DNA from: a virus | Virus record (IMG/VR): IMGVR_UViG_3300020473_000080 | Coordinates: 1 to 32,864 of that record | Direction: 5' to 3' (one strand) | Length of the DNA: 32,864 nt | Notes under the pieces: generated by a model | Databases searched by the model: none | The model's input: the letters and a program-made list of their open reading frames with translations, nothing else | Told to the model about the DNA's origin: nothing | Part shown: positions 26,501-32,864 of the stretch, in pieces | Numbering within the stretch: the stretch's first letter is position 1 | Layout: every line of letters begins with the position of its first letter | Made by a program: the position numbers and the translations under genes

Positions 26501-29500
26501 TGTTAGAAGCATATATCCAGTTTCAGGATCATATGATACTGCTGTAGGTGCAGTTACTACAGTATTTGCTCTTGGATAAGTATGATTTGTCTGGTTGCTA
26601 TCTAATCCACAAGTAAATGTTAATGAATCAGGTGAAATTCTAATATTGTCGTGCCTGTTAAAGTAATGGTTACCTATACCAAGTACCATTGTACCTGTAA
26701 TTGGGTTGAAGTTAGCAGTAGAAACTGTATGTCCAGTTGAAGGAGTAGCACCAACGTTAACAGTAACCCATCCAGTCTGTTCTTTTAATCCACCAGCAGT
26801 AGCACCAACAAATGTATGAGCAAAGTTACCACCAGCAGAGATACCAACATTAACAGTGAATGTATTGGCATCAGGTGTTGATAGAACTTCTAACCAATGT
26901 CCTGCTTCTGGATCATCTGCTCTTGGATATGTGTGGTTAGAAGCGTTGCTATCCTTAGTACAATTAAATGTAATTGAATTAAGATCAAACTTAACTAAAG
27001 TAGGAGCAACGTGAATACTATTACTATTAGATGCTTCGAATACGTGAATACTCTGATCAGAGATAGCACCACCTAAAGCATTTGATCCAACATTAACTGT
27101 GAATCTATTTCTAGATGCTTTCTTAACTATTAAGTAAGTTCCTGATGCAGGGTCAGTTGATCTTGGATATGGGTGAGTTGAACTGTATTGGTCTTTAGAA
27201 CATCTGAATGTAACAGCACCATCATCCATCATTACACTATCACCAACAGCAAGTTTATTGTCTGCAGAATAAACTTCTAAATCACCTGTTGCTGGATCAA
27301 ACTTAGCAAAGGTTGGTGATATTGTACGCTTAGACTGGAATCCGTGACTATTAATAGTTGCAGTTAATACACCACTTGTAGGAGTATAAGTTGCACCAGT
27401 AATAGTATGAGAGTTAGAACTTGACTCTTTTATTTTTAAAGCAGTGTTTCTAGCAGGGTCAGTTAGACGTGGATAAACGTGCTCTGAAGCGTGACTATCC
27501 ATATCACAGGTGAATGTTAATGCTTCATCTGCAATCTTAATAGTAGTACCATCGATTAACTTATGAGCACCAACCTTAATCATCATATCGCCAGTTTCAC
27601 CATCATAATTAGCATCACCAACGCTATAGAATACAGCAGGTGTTGTACCAACGTTAACAGTAACAGAACCAGATTCTAGTTCTACACCATCATCCTCAGC
27701 AGAAATAAACTTATGACTGTAATTACCACCAGTAGTTACACAATTATTTGTAGCAGATATAAATGTATGCTGAGTTACGTTAGTAGATGGAACAACTGGT
27801 AAAACGTTTAAAGTAATAGAAGTAGCAGTTGTACCTGTAATTTCTAAAGAGTTACCATATACAGGGTCTTTAGATTTAATAATACAGTTAGTTTCAGCAC
27901 GAACGAATGTGTGAGTGTAGTTACCACCTGTTGTTATACAAGCAGGTACTGCTTCCTTAAAGATATGAGCAGTTGTATTAGAAGAGATACCAACATTAAC
28001 TGTAATAGTATTATCCTTTTTAATAATTCCGTTAGATAGACCAGAAACAAATGTGTGAGTTGTAGTATTTGAAGATGGAATAGCATCTAATACTTGTACA
28101 CTAAATGTAGTTGCATTTGGAACAGTACTAACTCTAATCCACTTATCACTAATTGGATCAGTTGCTCTTGGATAAGCGTGGTTAGAATTATTACTATCTT
28201 CTAAGCAAGTAAAGGTTACTGCACCATCTCTTAACTTAACATAATCTCCAACAACTAATCCGTGATTAGCAGATGTTGTTACCTCAAGAATACCTGTAGT
28301 TCCACTGTAAGTAGTACCACTCGCAGCAGTCATTGGAGTACCTTCGTACTTAATGTTAACTGATGAATCGTATGTTTGGTCTTTCTTAGCAGTTAGAGAA
28401 CCAGCAGTTGAAGAAACATAAGCGTGTGTGTAAATACCACCAGCTCTTACAACACATCTCTCAATACTATTAGCAACAGCACTTACAAAGTTGTGAGTTG
28501 TAGTATTGGTTGAAGGTACATTCTCTAGAACTTGAATACTAAAGGTATTAGCATCAATGTATGTGATAGGAATAAACTTATTAGATACAGGATCTTTTGG
28601 TCTTGGATATGAGTGATTAGTTTGATCACTATCTTGACCACAAGTAAAGGTTACAAAGTTATCATCAACTTTAATATGATCTCCATTTACCATACCGTGT
28701 CCAGTAACAGTAAGAGACATAACACCTGTTGATGGGTTATATGATGCTCCAGTTGGAGTTAACTTAGTAGGAGCCTGCCAAGTATGAGCAGTTGTGTTAG
28801 TAGATGGTTGCGAACTTAGAACCTGAACTGTAATTGTGTCTGCTGTAGTCTGAGTAATTGCACAAGCAGTATCATAGAATGGGTCATTCTGAGTAGCACC
28901 ACCTTGACCTGAAGCACGAGGATATGAGTGATCAGTAGCATAGTTATCAAAGGCACATTTGAATGTAAGTGAATTCTGAGAGAACCTTACAGATTGACCA
29001 ACAGATAAATTATGTCCCTGTCCAATGGTCAATGTCATTAAACCTGTTGTTGGATTGTAATCAACCATTGTTGGAGCAAATCCAACAGTAGGAGTCTTAC
29101 CAACATTAACAGTAAATGTTGTATTACCAGTTACATCAATCTCTAACCACTTACCAGATGCAGGGTCAGTTGATCTTGGATATGGATGGTTAGAACCATT
29201 ACCGTCCATAGAACAAGTAAATGTAATAGCACCATCAGCAAACTTAACTTTGTCACCATCCTGAAGACCGTGATTAGCAGCAGTTGTAACGGTCATTATT
29301 CCTGTTTCAGGATCATAAGAACCGTTATTAATGTCAGATACTGTATAAGTTGTATTTCTAGGATAAGGGTGAAGAGTTTGATGACTATCTTGTGCACAAG
29401 TAAATGTAAGACCACCTTCAGCAATCTTAAGTGCAGTTCCTGCAGTAAGACTATGATTACCAATGGTCATCTTCATATCACCAGTAGTAGGGGTGTAATC

Positions 29501-32500
29501 CACTGCTGTTGGTGTGAAACTTACTTTAGGTGATTCACCAACTTTAAATGTAAATGTATTTGTAGATACTGCTTCAACTCTCATCCAAGAATCAGCTGCA
29601 GGGTCATCTTGTCTTGGATATGGATGCTCAGAAGCATTTCCGTCCATATCACAAGTCATCACAATTCCGTTCTTCTCAACGTGAACCATTTCACCAACTT
29701 TGAATCCGTGGTTAGCAACAGTAACAGTTAAGTGACCATTAACAGGATTGTAAGAAGCATCAGTTGGAGTAACAGTAGTTGTTTGAGCTCTTGGATATGT
29801 GTGGAAGGTAGCATCATCATCTTCCTTACAAGTAAATGTTAAGGAGTTAGGTGCTAACTTAATATGAGTACCAGTTGTTAAACCGTGTACACCAAGTACA
29901 AGTTCTAAACCACCTGTATCAGGATCATAATTTGCTTGAGATGGTGTGAAGTATTTGATAGGAGTCTTACCAATACTCATCTCAAAAGTATTCTTAGTTA
30001 CGTTTGAGATTGGTAGGAAACGTCCACTAGCAGGATCAGACAGTCTTGGATATGTTTTCTTGCTGTAATGCTCATCCATATCACAAGTAAATGTCATAGA
30101 ATCGTTAGCGAGTCTAATCTTGTCACCATTCTTAAATCCGTGATTAGGAACGGTAACATTCAACATACCAGTAACAGGGTTGAAGTCTGCCCAAGTTGCT
30201 GTATGGTGAGTTGTTCCAACTGAAACGATATCTAATGCTTTATCAACTGCTGGATCAGTAGCACGAGGATACTTATGAACAGATCTATAGTTATCCTGAG
30301 AACAACGATAATTTAATTCATCCTGAAGAATCTTAAGTGTTTGACCTTCTCTTAAACTATGAGATCCAATATCAAGAGTTAATAGACCTGTTTCAGGATC
30401 ATAAGTAGAATCCTTAGCATCAAAGTTAACTCTCTGTGTTATACCAACATTGACTGTAATATCGTTACCACTTACGTTAGTTACGGGTAGTAAAGCAACA
30501 GCTGCTGGGTCGGAAACTCTTGGATAAGTATGTTGAGTCTGATGATCATCTTGATCACAAGTGAATACAAGTGAATTTGTATTAATTCTAATTGTATCGT
30601 TAGTAGTTACATTGTGTGATGCACCTAAAGTTAAGACTAAATCACCAGTTGCAGGATCATAAGTTGCTGCTGTCGGAGTATGTTGACCAGCTGCAGTTTG
30701 TTGATCAATAGTAATTTCATCATCATATACTGGATCACCTTCTGTATAACCATTAGTAGCAACTAACTGTTGTCTCATTACTTGAATAGCAATATCTCTT
30801 GCTTGTTCAAATACATACTTAACTTCATTTGGTTGACCATTGATATGCTGAACTGCATTAGAATCAGTAACATAGAACTCAGTGGCATACCATATCTTAT
30901 TATTACCACCGTGTGCTAAGTTGAATATCAATGCTTCTAAGATATCAACACAGTCATCAACACAGGACTGATAACCATATCCACCAAATCCTAATGATGG
31001 GTACTGAGAAACACCACGACCAACAGCAGTAGAAGCAATAAATCTTAAGTTATTTTTAATTTCATCAGCAGCGTTATATGCCTTATTACCAGACTCATTA
31101 TTATCATAATCACCACGTGCTGCACCACCGCCACCTTGGTTACCACCTTGACCACCGCCACCTCCACCGAAGCCACCACCGCCACCTTGACCGCCACCAG
31201 CTCCACCGCCTGCAGAATAATCAGGGTAGGGATTAAACCCTAACTTGTTTTGGATCGCCAAAGCAGACATATCCCTAGCCATCTTCATAGCAAAGGCAGT
31301 TTCTTCAGTCTCATCAGTAACGTGCTTCAGTCCATTCTCAGTATTCAGATATAACATCGCTGCATCATAAGTTGCAGAGTTAGAATTGAATCTAAGGTCG
31401 TGAATGATAGCTTCGATAACGTCAACAATATCATCTTCACAATGATTCTTACCACCTTTAACACTGAAGTGATAATGTTTAAATGCAGAACACTTAAGCA
31501 TAAGATCAACTGCTTCACCTGCAATAGTACGCTTGTTAGTTTCAAGCATATCAGCAGCATCTAATGCTCTTTGAGAACCTGCATAGATTTGAGGATCGTG
31601 TAAGAAGGTAGGTTCAGTTGCCTGATCCTTACGGAATGCAGCGAAATCTGTATATTGGAATTGGAAGAAGTCGTCAATAGTTTGAGCATTTGTACCAGCA
31701 ATATTTGCAAGGTTTTCACTACGTCCAACTAAAGCATTCTGTAGTGCCTTCTCCATCAACATCTTAGAGTAACCAATTGCATCAAGCATTGGAAGTAATT
31801 CCTCTTCCACTTGAATAACCTTACCTGAAGAATCTAAGTATTGATCAATAATACCTTGAACGTTAGCATTACCACCAGTTAATAGGTCACCAGCAATAGC
31901 AGGTATGATGTGATCTCTAAGGTCACGAACACACTTCTCACGACCTGGAGTACCACCAGGAATGTCAAACTTATCTTCTTGAACGAAGTTAATAGTTACG
32001 TTATACTGTTCTTCTAACCAGAAAGCAACTTCATCAGCGATACATTTACGGTTGAAGTATAGTAAATCAGCACCATCTCTAAATCTGTTACCTGTAGGAC
32101 CAAGAACTAATAATAGACTATCTACCAGATCAGTAATAAAGCTCTGTATACCAGCAGCCGCAGGAGATGAGAAGTAGTTAGGAATACGAATACGTGTTGT
32201 ATGCTCACCAGTTAAGTCATCAGCATTAGCAGTAATAACAGTATTGCAAAGTTTACCAACTTCTCTCCAAGCATAGATGGATTGAAGCAATTCTCCGTTA
32301 ACGTGTGCTAATTGTCCTTCTTGGTTAGCAAGATATCCTCTTGCAGCAACGATACTATTAAAGTTACCACCATACCTTAGATCATTAACGATAGCAGGTA
32401 TAATGTATTCATAAGTATCTCTTAAGCAAGTTTGTGTACCTTGATCTGAAGTACCAGTATCACCAGGTATCACAAAGTCAGGATACATAGCCTTCATTCT

Positions 32501-32864
32501 ACCAACTGCTTCTTCAGCAATCCAGTACTTGTTCTTGTCAATAATATCGGCACAATCAACATAATCATCACGAGAAAGATCAACTCCCTCAGTCATAATC
32601 TCATCACGCCATAGTTCTACACCCTCAGCAGTAGCAGTAGAAGTTATAGTTTGTTGGAATGTAGCATAAATTTCACCCTTAATAATAGGAATAGGTGTTT
32701 CACCATTAAATCCAAACTTAAGATTTATATCTGTATCATCATAAGTTCCACTAGGAGTAAAGTCGCTAGTATAATCAACAGCAGTAGTACCTAACTTAAT
32801 CATTAGGTTCTCCATATTACCTGTAAATGCCTGAGCATTAGCAGCATTAGCACCAATCTTAACT
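20501..32864 (-). CDS. Giant repetitive virion structural protein (>4120 residues, 5' end outside window)
   Basis: The frame is open through the right edge. The first ATG, at 32815, has no good Shine-Dalgarno site and is preceded in frame by 16 protein-like codons (IGANAANAQAFTGN), so the real start probably lies outside. Numbering from that Met: residues about 85-690 hold four related helical domains with (D/N)xADxxxxNKxxIAxEA and C-x-x-D...AIxxDLxxGGN, with a Gly-rich linker (about 535-566) before the fourth. Residues about 709-2915 are a beta-repeat array with 21 copies of F-x-C-x2-D-x5-H-x-YPR. Then come another helical region (about 2915-3160), beta domains including two VNG-x-x-Q units (LQPPGG, VQEPGIG), G-x-G-Y repeats and a C-terminal Ig-like domain (about 3985-4090). 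It lies upstream of gp8, where T4 has gp7, but I see no alignment with gp7. Probably a baseplate-periphery or long appendage protein. Confidence 0.85.
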   Translation of the reverse strand, partial: VKIGANAANAQAFTGNMENLMIKLGTTAVDYTSDFTPSGTYDDTDINLKFGFNGETPIPIIKGEIYATFQQTITSTATAEGVELWRDEIMTEGVDLSRDDYVDCADIIDKNKYWIAEEAVGRMKAMYPDFVIPGDTGTSDQGTQTCLRDTYEYIIPAIVNDLRYGGNFNSIVAARGYLANQEGQLAHVNGELLQSIYAWREVGKLCNTVITANADDLTGEHTTRIRIPNYFSSPAAAGIQSFITDLVDSLLLVLGPTGNRFRDGADLLYFNRKCIADEVAFWLEEQYNVTINFVQEDKFDIPGGTPGREKCVRDLRDHIIPAIAGDLLTGGNANVQGIIDQYLDSSGKVIQVEEELLPMLDAIGYSKMLMEKALQNALVGRSENLANIAGTNAQTIDDFFQFQYTDFAAFRKDQATEPTFLHDPQIYAGSQRALDAADMLETNKRTIAGEAVDLMLKCSAFKHYHFSVKGGKNHCEDDIVDVIEAIIHDLRFNSNSATYDAAMLYLNTENGLKHVTDETEETAFAMKMARDMSALAIQNKLGFNPYPDYSAGGGAGGGQGGGGGFGGGGGGQGGNQGGGGAARGDYDNNESGNKAYNAADEIKNNLRFIASTAVGRGVSQYPSLGFGGYGYQSCVDDCVDILEALIFNLAHGGNNKIWYATEFYVTDSNAVQHINGQPNEVKYVFEQARDIAIQVMRQQLVATNGYTEGDPVYDDEITIDQQTAAGQHTPTAATYDPATGDLVLTLGASHNVTTNDTIRINTNSLVFTCDQDDHQTQHTYPRVSDPAAVALLPVTNVSGNDITVNVGITQRVNFDAKDSTYDPETGLLTLDIGSHSLREGQTLKILQDELNYRCSQDNYRSVHKYPRATDPAVDKALDIVSVGTTHHTATWADFNPVTGMLNVTVPNHGFKNGDKIRLANDSMTFTCDMDEHYSKKTYPRLSDPASGRFLPISNVTKNTFEMSIGKTPIKYFTPSQANYDPDTGGLELVLGVHGLTTGTHIKLAPNSLTFTCKEDDDATFHTYPRAQTTTVTPTDASYNPVNGHLTVTVANHGFKVGEMVHVEKNGIVMTCDMDGNASEHPYPRQDDPAADSWMRVEAVSTNTFTFKVGESPKVSFTPTAVDYTPTTGDMKMTIGNHSLTAGTALKIAEGGLTFTCAQDSHQTLHPYPRNTTYTVSDINNGSYDPETGIMTVTTAANHGLQDGDKVKFADGAITFTCSMDGNGSNHPYPRSTDPASGKWLEIDVTGNTTFTVNVGKTPTVGFAPTMVDYNPTTGLMTLTIGQGHNLSVGQSVRFSQNSLTFKCAFDNYATDHSYPRASGQGGATQNDPFYDTACAITQTTADTITVQVLSSQPSTNTTAHTWQAPTKLTPTGASYNPSTGVMSLTVTGHGMVNGDHIKVDDNFVTFTCGQDSDQTNHSYPRPKDPVSNKFIPITYIDANTFSIQVLENVPSTNTTTHNFVSAVANSIERCVVRAGGIYTHAYVSSTAGSLTAKKDQTYDSSVNIKYEGTPMTAASGTTYSGTTGILEVTTSANHGLVVGDYVKLRDGAVTFTCLEDSNNSNHAYPRATDPISDKWIRVSTVPNATTFSVQVLDAIPSSNTTTHTFVSGLSNGIIKKDNTITVNVGISSNTTAHIFKEAVPACITTGGNYTHTFVRAETNCIIKSKDPVYGNSLEITGTTATSITLNVLPVVPSTNVTQHTFISATNNCVTTGGNYSHKFISAEDDGVELESGSVTVNVGTTPAVFYSVGDANYDGETGDMMIKVGAHKLIDGTTIKIADEALTFTCDMDSHASEHVYPRLTDPARNTALKIKESSSNSHTITGATYTPTSGVLTATINSHGFQSKRTISPTFAKFDPATGDLEVYSADNKLAVGDSVMMDDGAVTFRCSKDQYSSTHPYPRSTDPASGTYLIVKKASRNRFTVNVGSNALGGAISDQSIHVFEASNSNSIHVAPTLVKFDLNSITFNCTKDSNASNHTYPRADDPEAGHWLEVLSTPDANTFTVNVGISAGGNFAHTFVGATAGGLKEQTGWVTVNVGATPSTGHTVSTANFNPITGTMVLGIGNHYFNRHDNIRISPDSLTFTCGLDSNQTNHTYPRANTVVTAPTAVSYDPETGYMLLTMNNHGYSNGDFVKFELNAFTFTCTMDNNGSSHTYPRATDPTYGNWLPVEDVQANTFKVQVGKTPTTGFEPITVSYNPTSGVMEMEIGEHEFTTDHKIRIAANSLTFRCAQDNYQTDHTYPRLGDPTYQTSVPIIATTPTTISVQVLASQPSTNTTTHQFVQQVGKTPTDINYNPNTGVMTVTIANHGYNDGDMIKIAENSLTFTCDKDSHASDHVYPRRTDPFWDKWMVIDTVTQDTFNVKVLETAPSTNTSTHIFKSCTANCITRSAIRGGGIYTHTNTGISTTAMTHKKDPFYQRGINIDQVGYTTHTVTNAKYNPNTGVMNLTIPNHGFTTSLQKTVTGATYDVTTSMLRITSAAHGMKNGDRVRIADNSLTFTCAQDSNATNHTYPRSSDPASQRFLVVTNASTNTFEVNVGNFFGRGPISNQTAHTFVSATADGLEVARDSIKMAENSITFTCARDDNETLHSYPRENDPSYDEYLPISNVGTNDFDVYVGHANLDKTVHQFVSATSNGIHHLDGTISINVGISSNTTTHNFVNQQTTWTPSSAAYNPTTGVMTLSFADAHKFYEGEYIYLADNAVTFRCDQDGQGSDHAYPRPGDPASGRMLRISNVTTNTFDVKVLDVTPSTNTTTHVFQSAAANSITKPQVLGGGVYEHKYVSSKGMAIRSGGIYTHVFEGPTKKTVTNASYLPATGIMTVTVPDHGWSNGDGIILDDYSLVFTCLEDSNNTEHPYPRPTDPFSNRVMTISNVTTDTFTVQVLASAPSTNTTTHTFVSATPHGIRRAAVHTGGAYAHTFISSQSNAVTSYTGGGAARCSNEASAITTLMNIPINLFGSGVSNPEAYIAGINRTLPGEWPLTGERAAIRDLTITYDQAGNGECAVVGSQIIQLFNYPLNVIDTAAQGNGNWFTNQSVFRQAPLQNNTLQSGGGICYNVVSAANTLADMINMTLGRAPEMYRQAARLIWFNDQYIDRESYFKTMQNYGGYTGDESFSTNIRKALIYDLITDGNIKTLELVNSWFDAEGNFIAFPNIFRTYLLYHTAAVKDMVLKVLQQKADNPGPYNQEVPYENRELRPTETAQHKVWQLFHLIEVALNRSTLPTAYLKFQFNVGTMVNTDGSIDAPNGHLFEAYDRVTYTVLGSAIAELDKQVYFIHPDTTENLIWISEYIDGDKIELLSPGTAGQVHTLSVVDETGIVRTASTFGERNVPTPIAGGIQPADIFFGDTTGAYAEVIRIQDNWAKVLYNVIYLPLTVTSDPEIFVNGEEVVKTGATGNKGTILATDNTTYIKLVLTGGNIVQGDNIEGLTSGAQGTVSDATHKRILVNFRMGEFIATDLLFSKQDSGRANALIVRNNDGALLDNQSGRVTFDIETVTGNYGVGDVIYGSVTDQIIEVEAFNIMPGFGEYIHSTEITRFEYASLITDFGVDDTFKVGDVLQLQNAGQSVGHTFVVTEHDVDNKYVYLANEEGRFSAIGDDLTVIAGDVAYQLAKIPSGSNFPSVYTSAISSVVITATTAYGRIERIEQIGLRAIIHLGDAAGTFLKNSQIIGDYGFRGACSVAKTLRGRVRRYFRGFDGVTKDFKLTENNGTAYFPDPAGHMMIFVNGILQPPGGNNAFTAFSDNIQFTEAPAINSTFHGVYVGKLRQLDDISFDFDSLRNSFNLKLGGVFYSLTLTEGVQSNTIRPENNIICQLNGVVQEPGIGFELVGSRIIFSEVPRAGSTFVAFSYIGSDVDVIAATVVPPIETGDKLAIEGEEFEREVALIESSNSLITFEYTGSVRGRNADALATIERGRITEAILTNSGDGYTSRPQVDVISSSGFGGKIKALVGLARIDVKNAGQGYVLPSVDVHTTVDETFLGPTGSGVNGGIDIYDPNYIPQGESEAQGESYITIESQPVNTTVNQGQTASFTVIASTTPAGGVINYQWQKKDYGTNEWININGATSPTYTTPATTQGDGGDEFRVGLTSLGATPTLSQSSILTINIGSTTVDNFTPDQIFDDD
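24070..30690 (-). repeat. Protein-level tandem array: 21 C-x2-D-x5-H...YPR beta repeats
   Basis: Each unit runs Y-x-P-x-T-G-x-M-x-L-T, then HG-x-x-x-GD, then LTFTC-x2-D-x5-H-x-YPR-x-x-DP and ends TFTVNVG or TFTVQVL, sometimes with an extra SNTTTHxF tail. I count 21 YPR motifs; C, D and YPR occur in all, and the His in 20 (the third copy has Lys, at about 30060). Units vary in length and some are truncated hybrids. Confidence 0.85.
31117..31210 (-). repeat. Gly-rich low-complexity linker in the giant protein
   Basis: About 31 codons are nearly all Gly with a few Gln, Phe, Asn and Ala, locally richer in G+C than the surrounding AT-rich DNA because of CCACC-type plus-strand triplets. It separates the third and fourth helical domains and probably acts as a flexible hinge. 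Confidence 0.85.

Noticed and set aside
24070-30690. CRISPR-like or satellite DNA interpretation of the regular repeats
   Set aside because: The periodicity is at protein level in one open frame, units are long, diverged and of unequal size, and there are no identical short repeats with unique spacers.

Overview
The window looks like part of the late structural (tail, baseplate and fibre) gene block of a T4-like marine myovirus, most likely a cyanophage of Synechococcus or Prochlorococcus. This rests on a recognisable T4 gp8 baseplate wedge homologue, T4-type late promoters (TATAAATA), a DUF4815-type giant structural protein, an Mtd_N-type fibre N-terminus, AT-rich DNA and very long beta-repeat proteins. 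It could also come from a related phage of another marine bacterium; no host-specific gene is present to decide. All genes lie on the minus strand and are packed tightly, so transcription runs from high to low coordinates. Nearly every base is coding; I see no tRNA, rRNA, CRISPR, integrase, transposase or metabolic gene.

Layout in the direction of transcription: (1) 32864-20501, a giant protein of at least 4120 residues whose reading frame is still open at the right edge. It has four related helical domains, a Gly-rich linker, about 2200 residues holding 21 copies of a C-x2-D-x5-H...YPR beta repeat, a further helical region, beta domains and a C-terminal Ig-like domain. (2) 20501-18765, a protein combining a YHYH domain, a cupredoxin-like domain and an Ig-like domain. 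(3) 18737-17076, a fibre-like protein that also ends in a cupredoxin-like domain. (4) 17072-15189, a protein of G-x-G-Y beta repeats. (5) 15153-13618, gp8, with its own late promoter. (6) 13613-6399, a 2404-residue DUF4815-type protein. (7, 8) 6409-6185 and 6188-5979, two small charged helical proteins in overlapping frames, closed by a strong intrinsic terminator. (9) 5891 to beyond the left edge, a long repetitive fibre or adhesin with its own late promoter.

The genes probably build one apparatus: gp8 is a baseplate wedge subunit, the giant and mid-size proteins are likely baseplate-periphery or fibre components that share small beta modules, and the two small proteins may help assemble or connect fibres. 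The three promoter-like sites and one terminator suggest at least two or three late transcription units.

The most unusual features are the 21-copy Cys/Asp/His repeat array and the two neighbouring virion proteins that each carry a complete His-Cys-His-Met ligand set like that of type-1 copper proteins.
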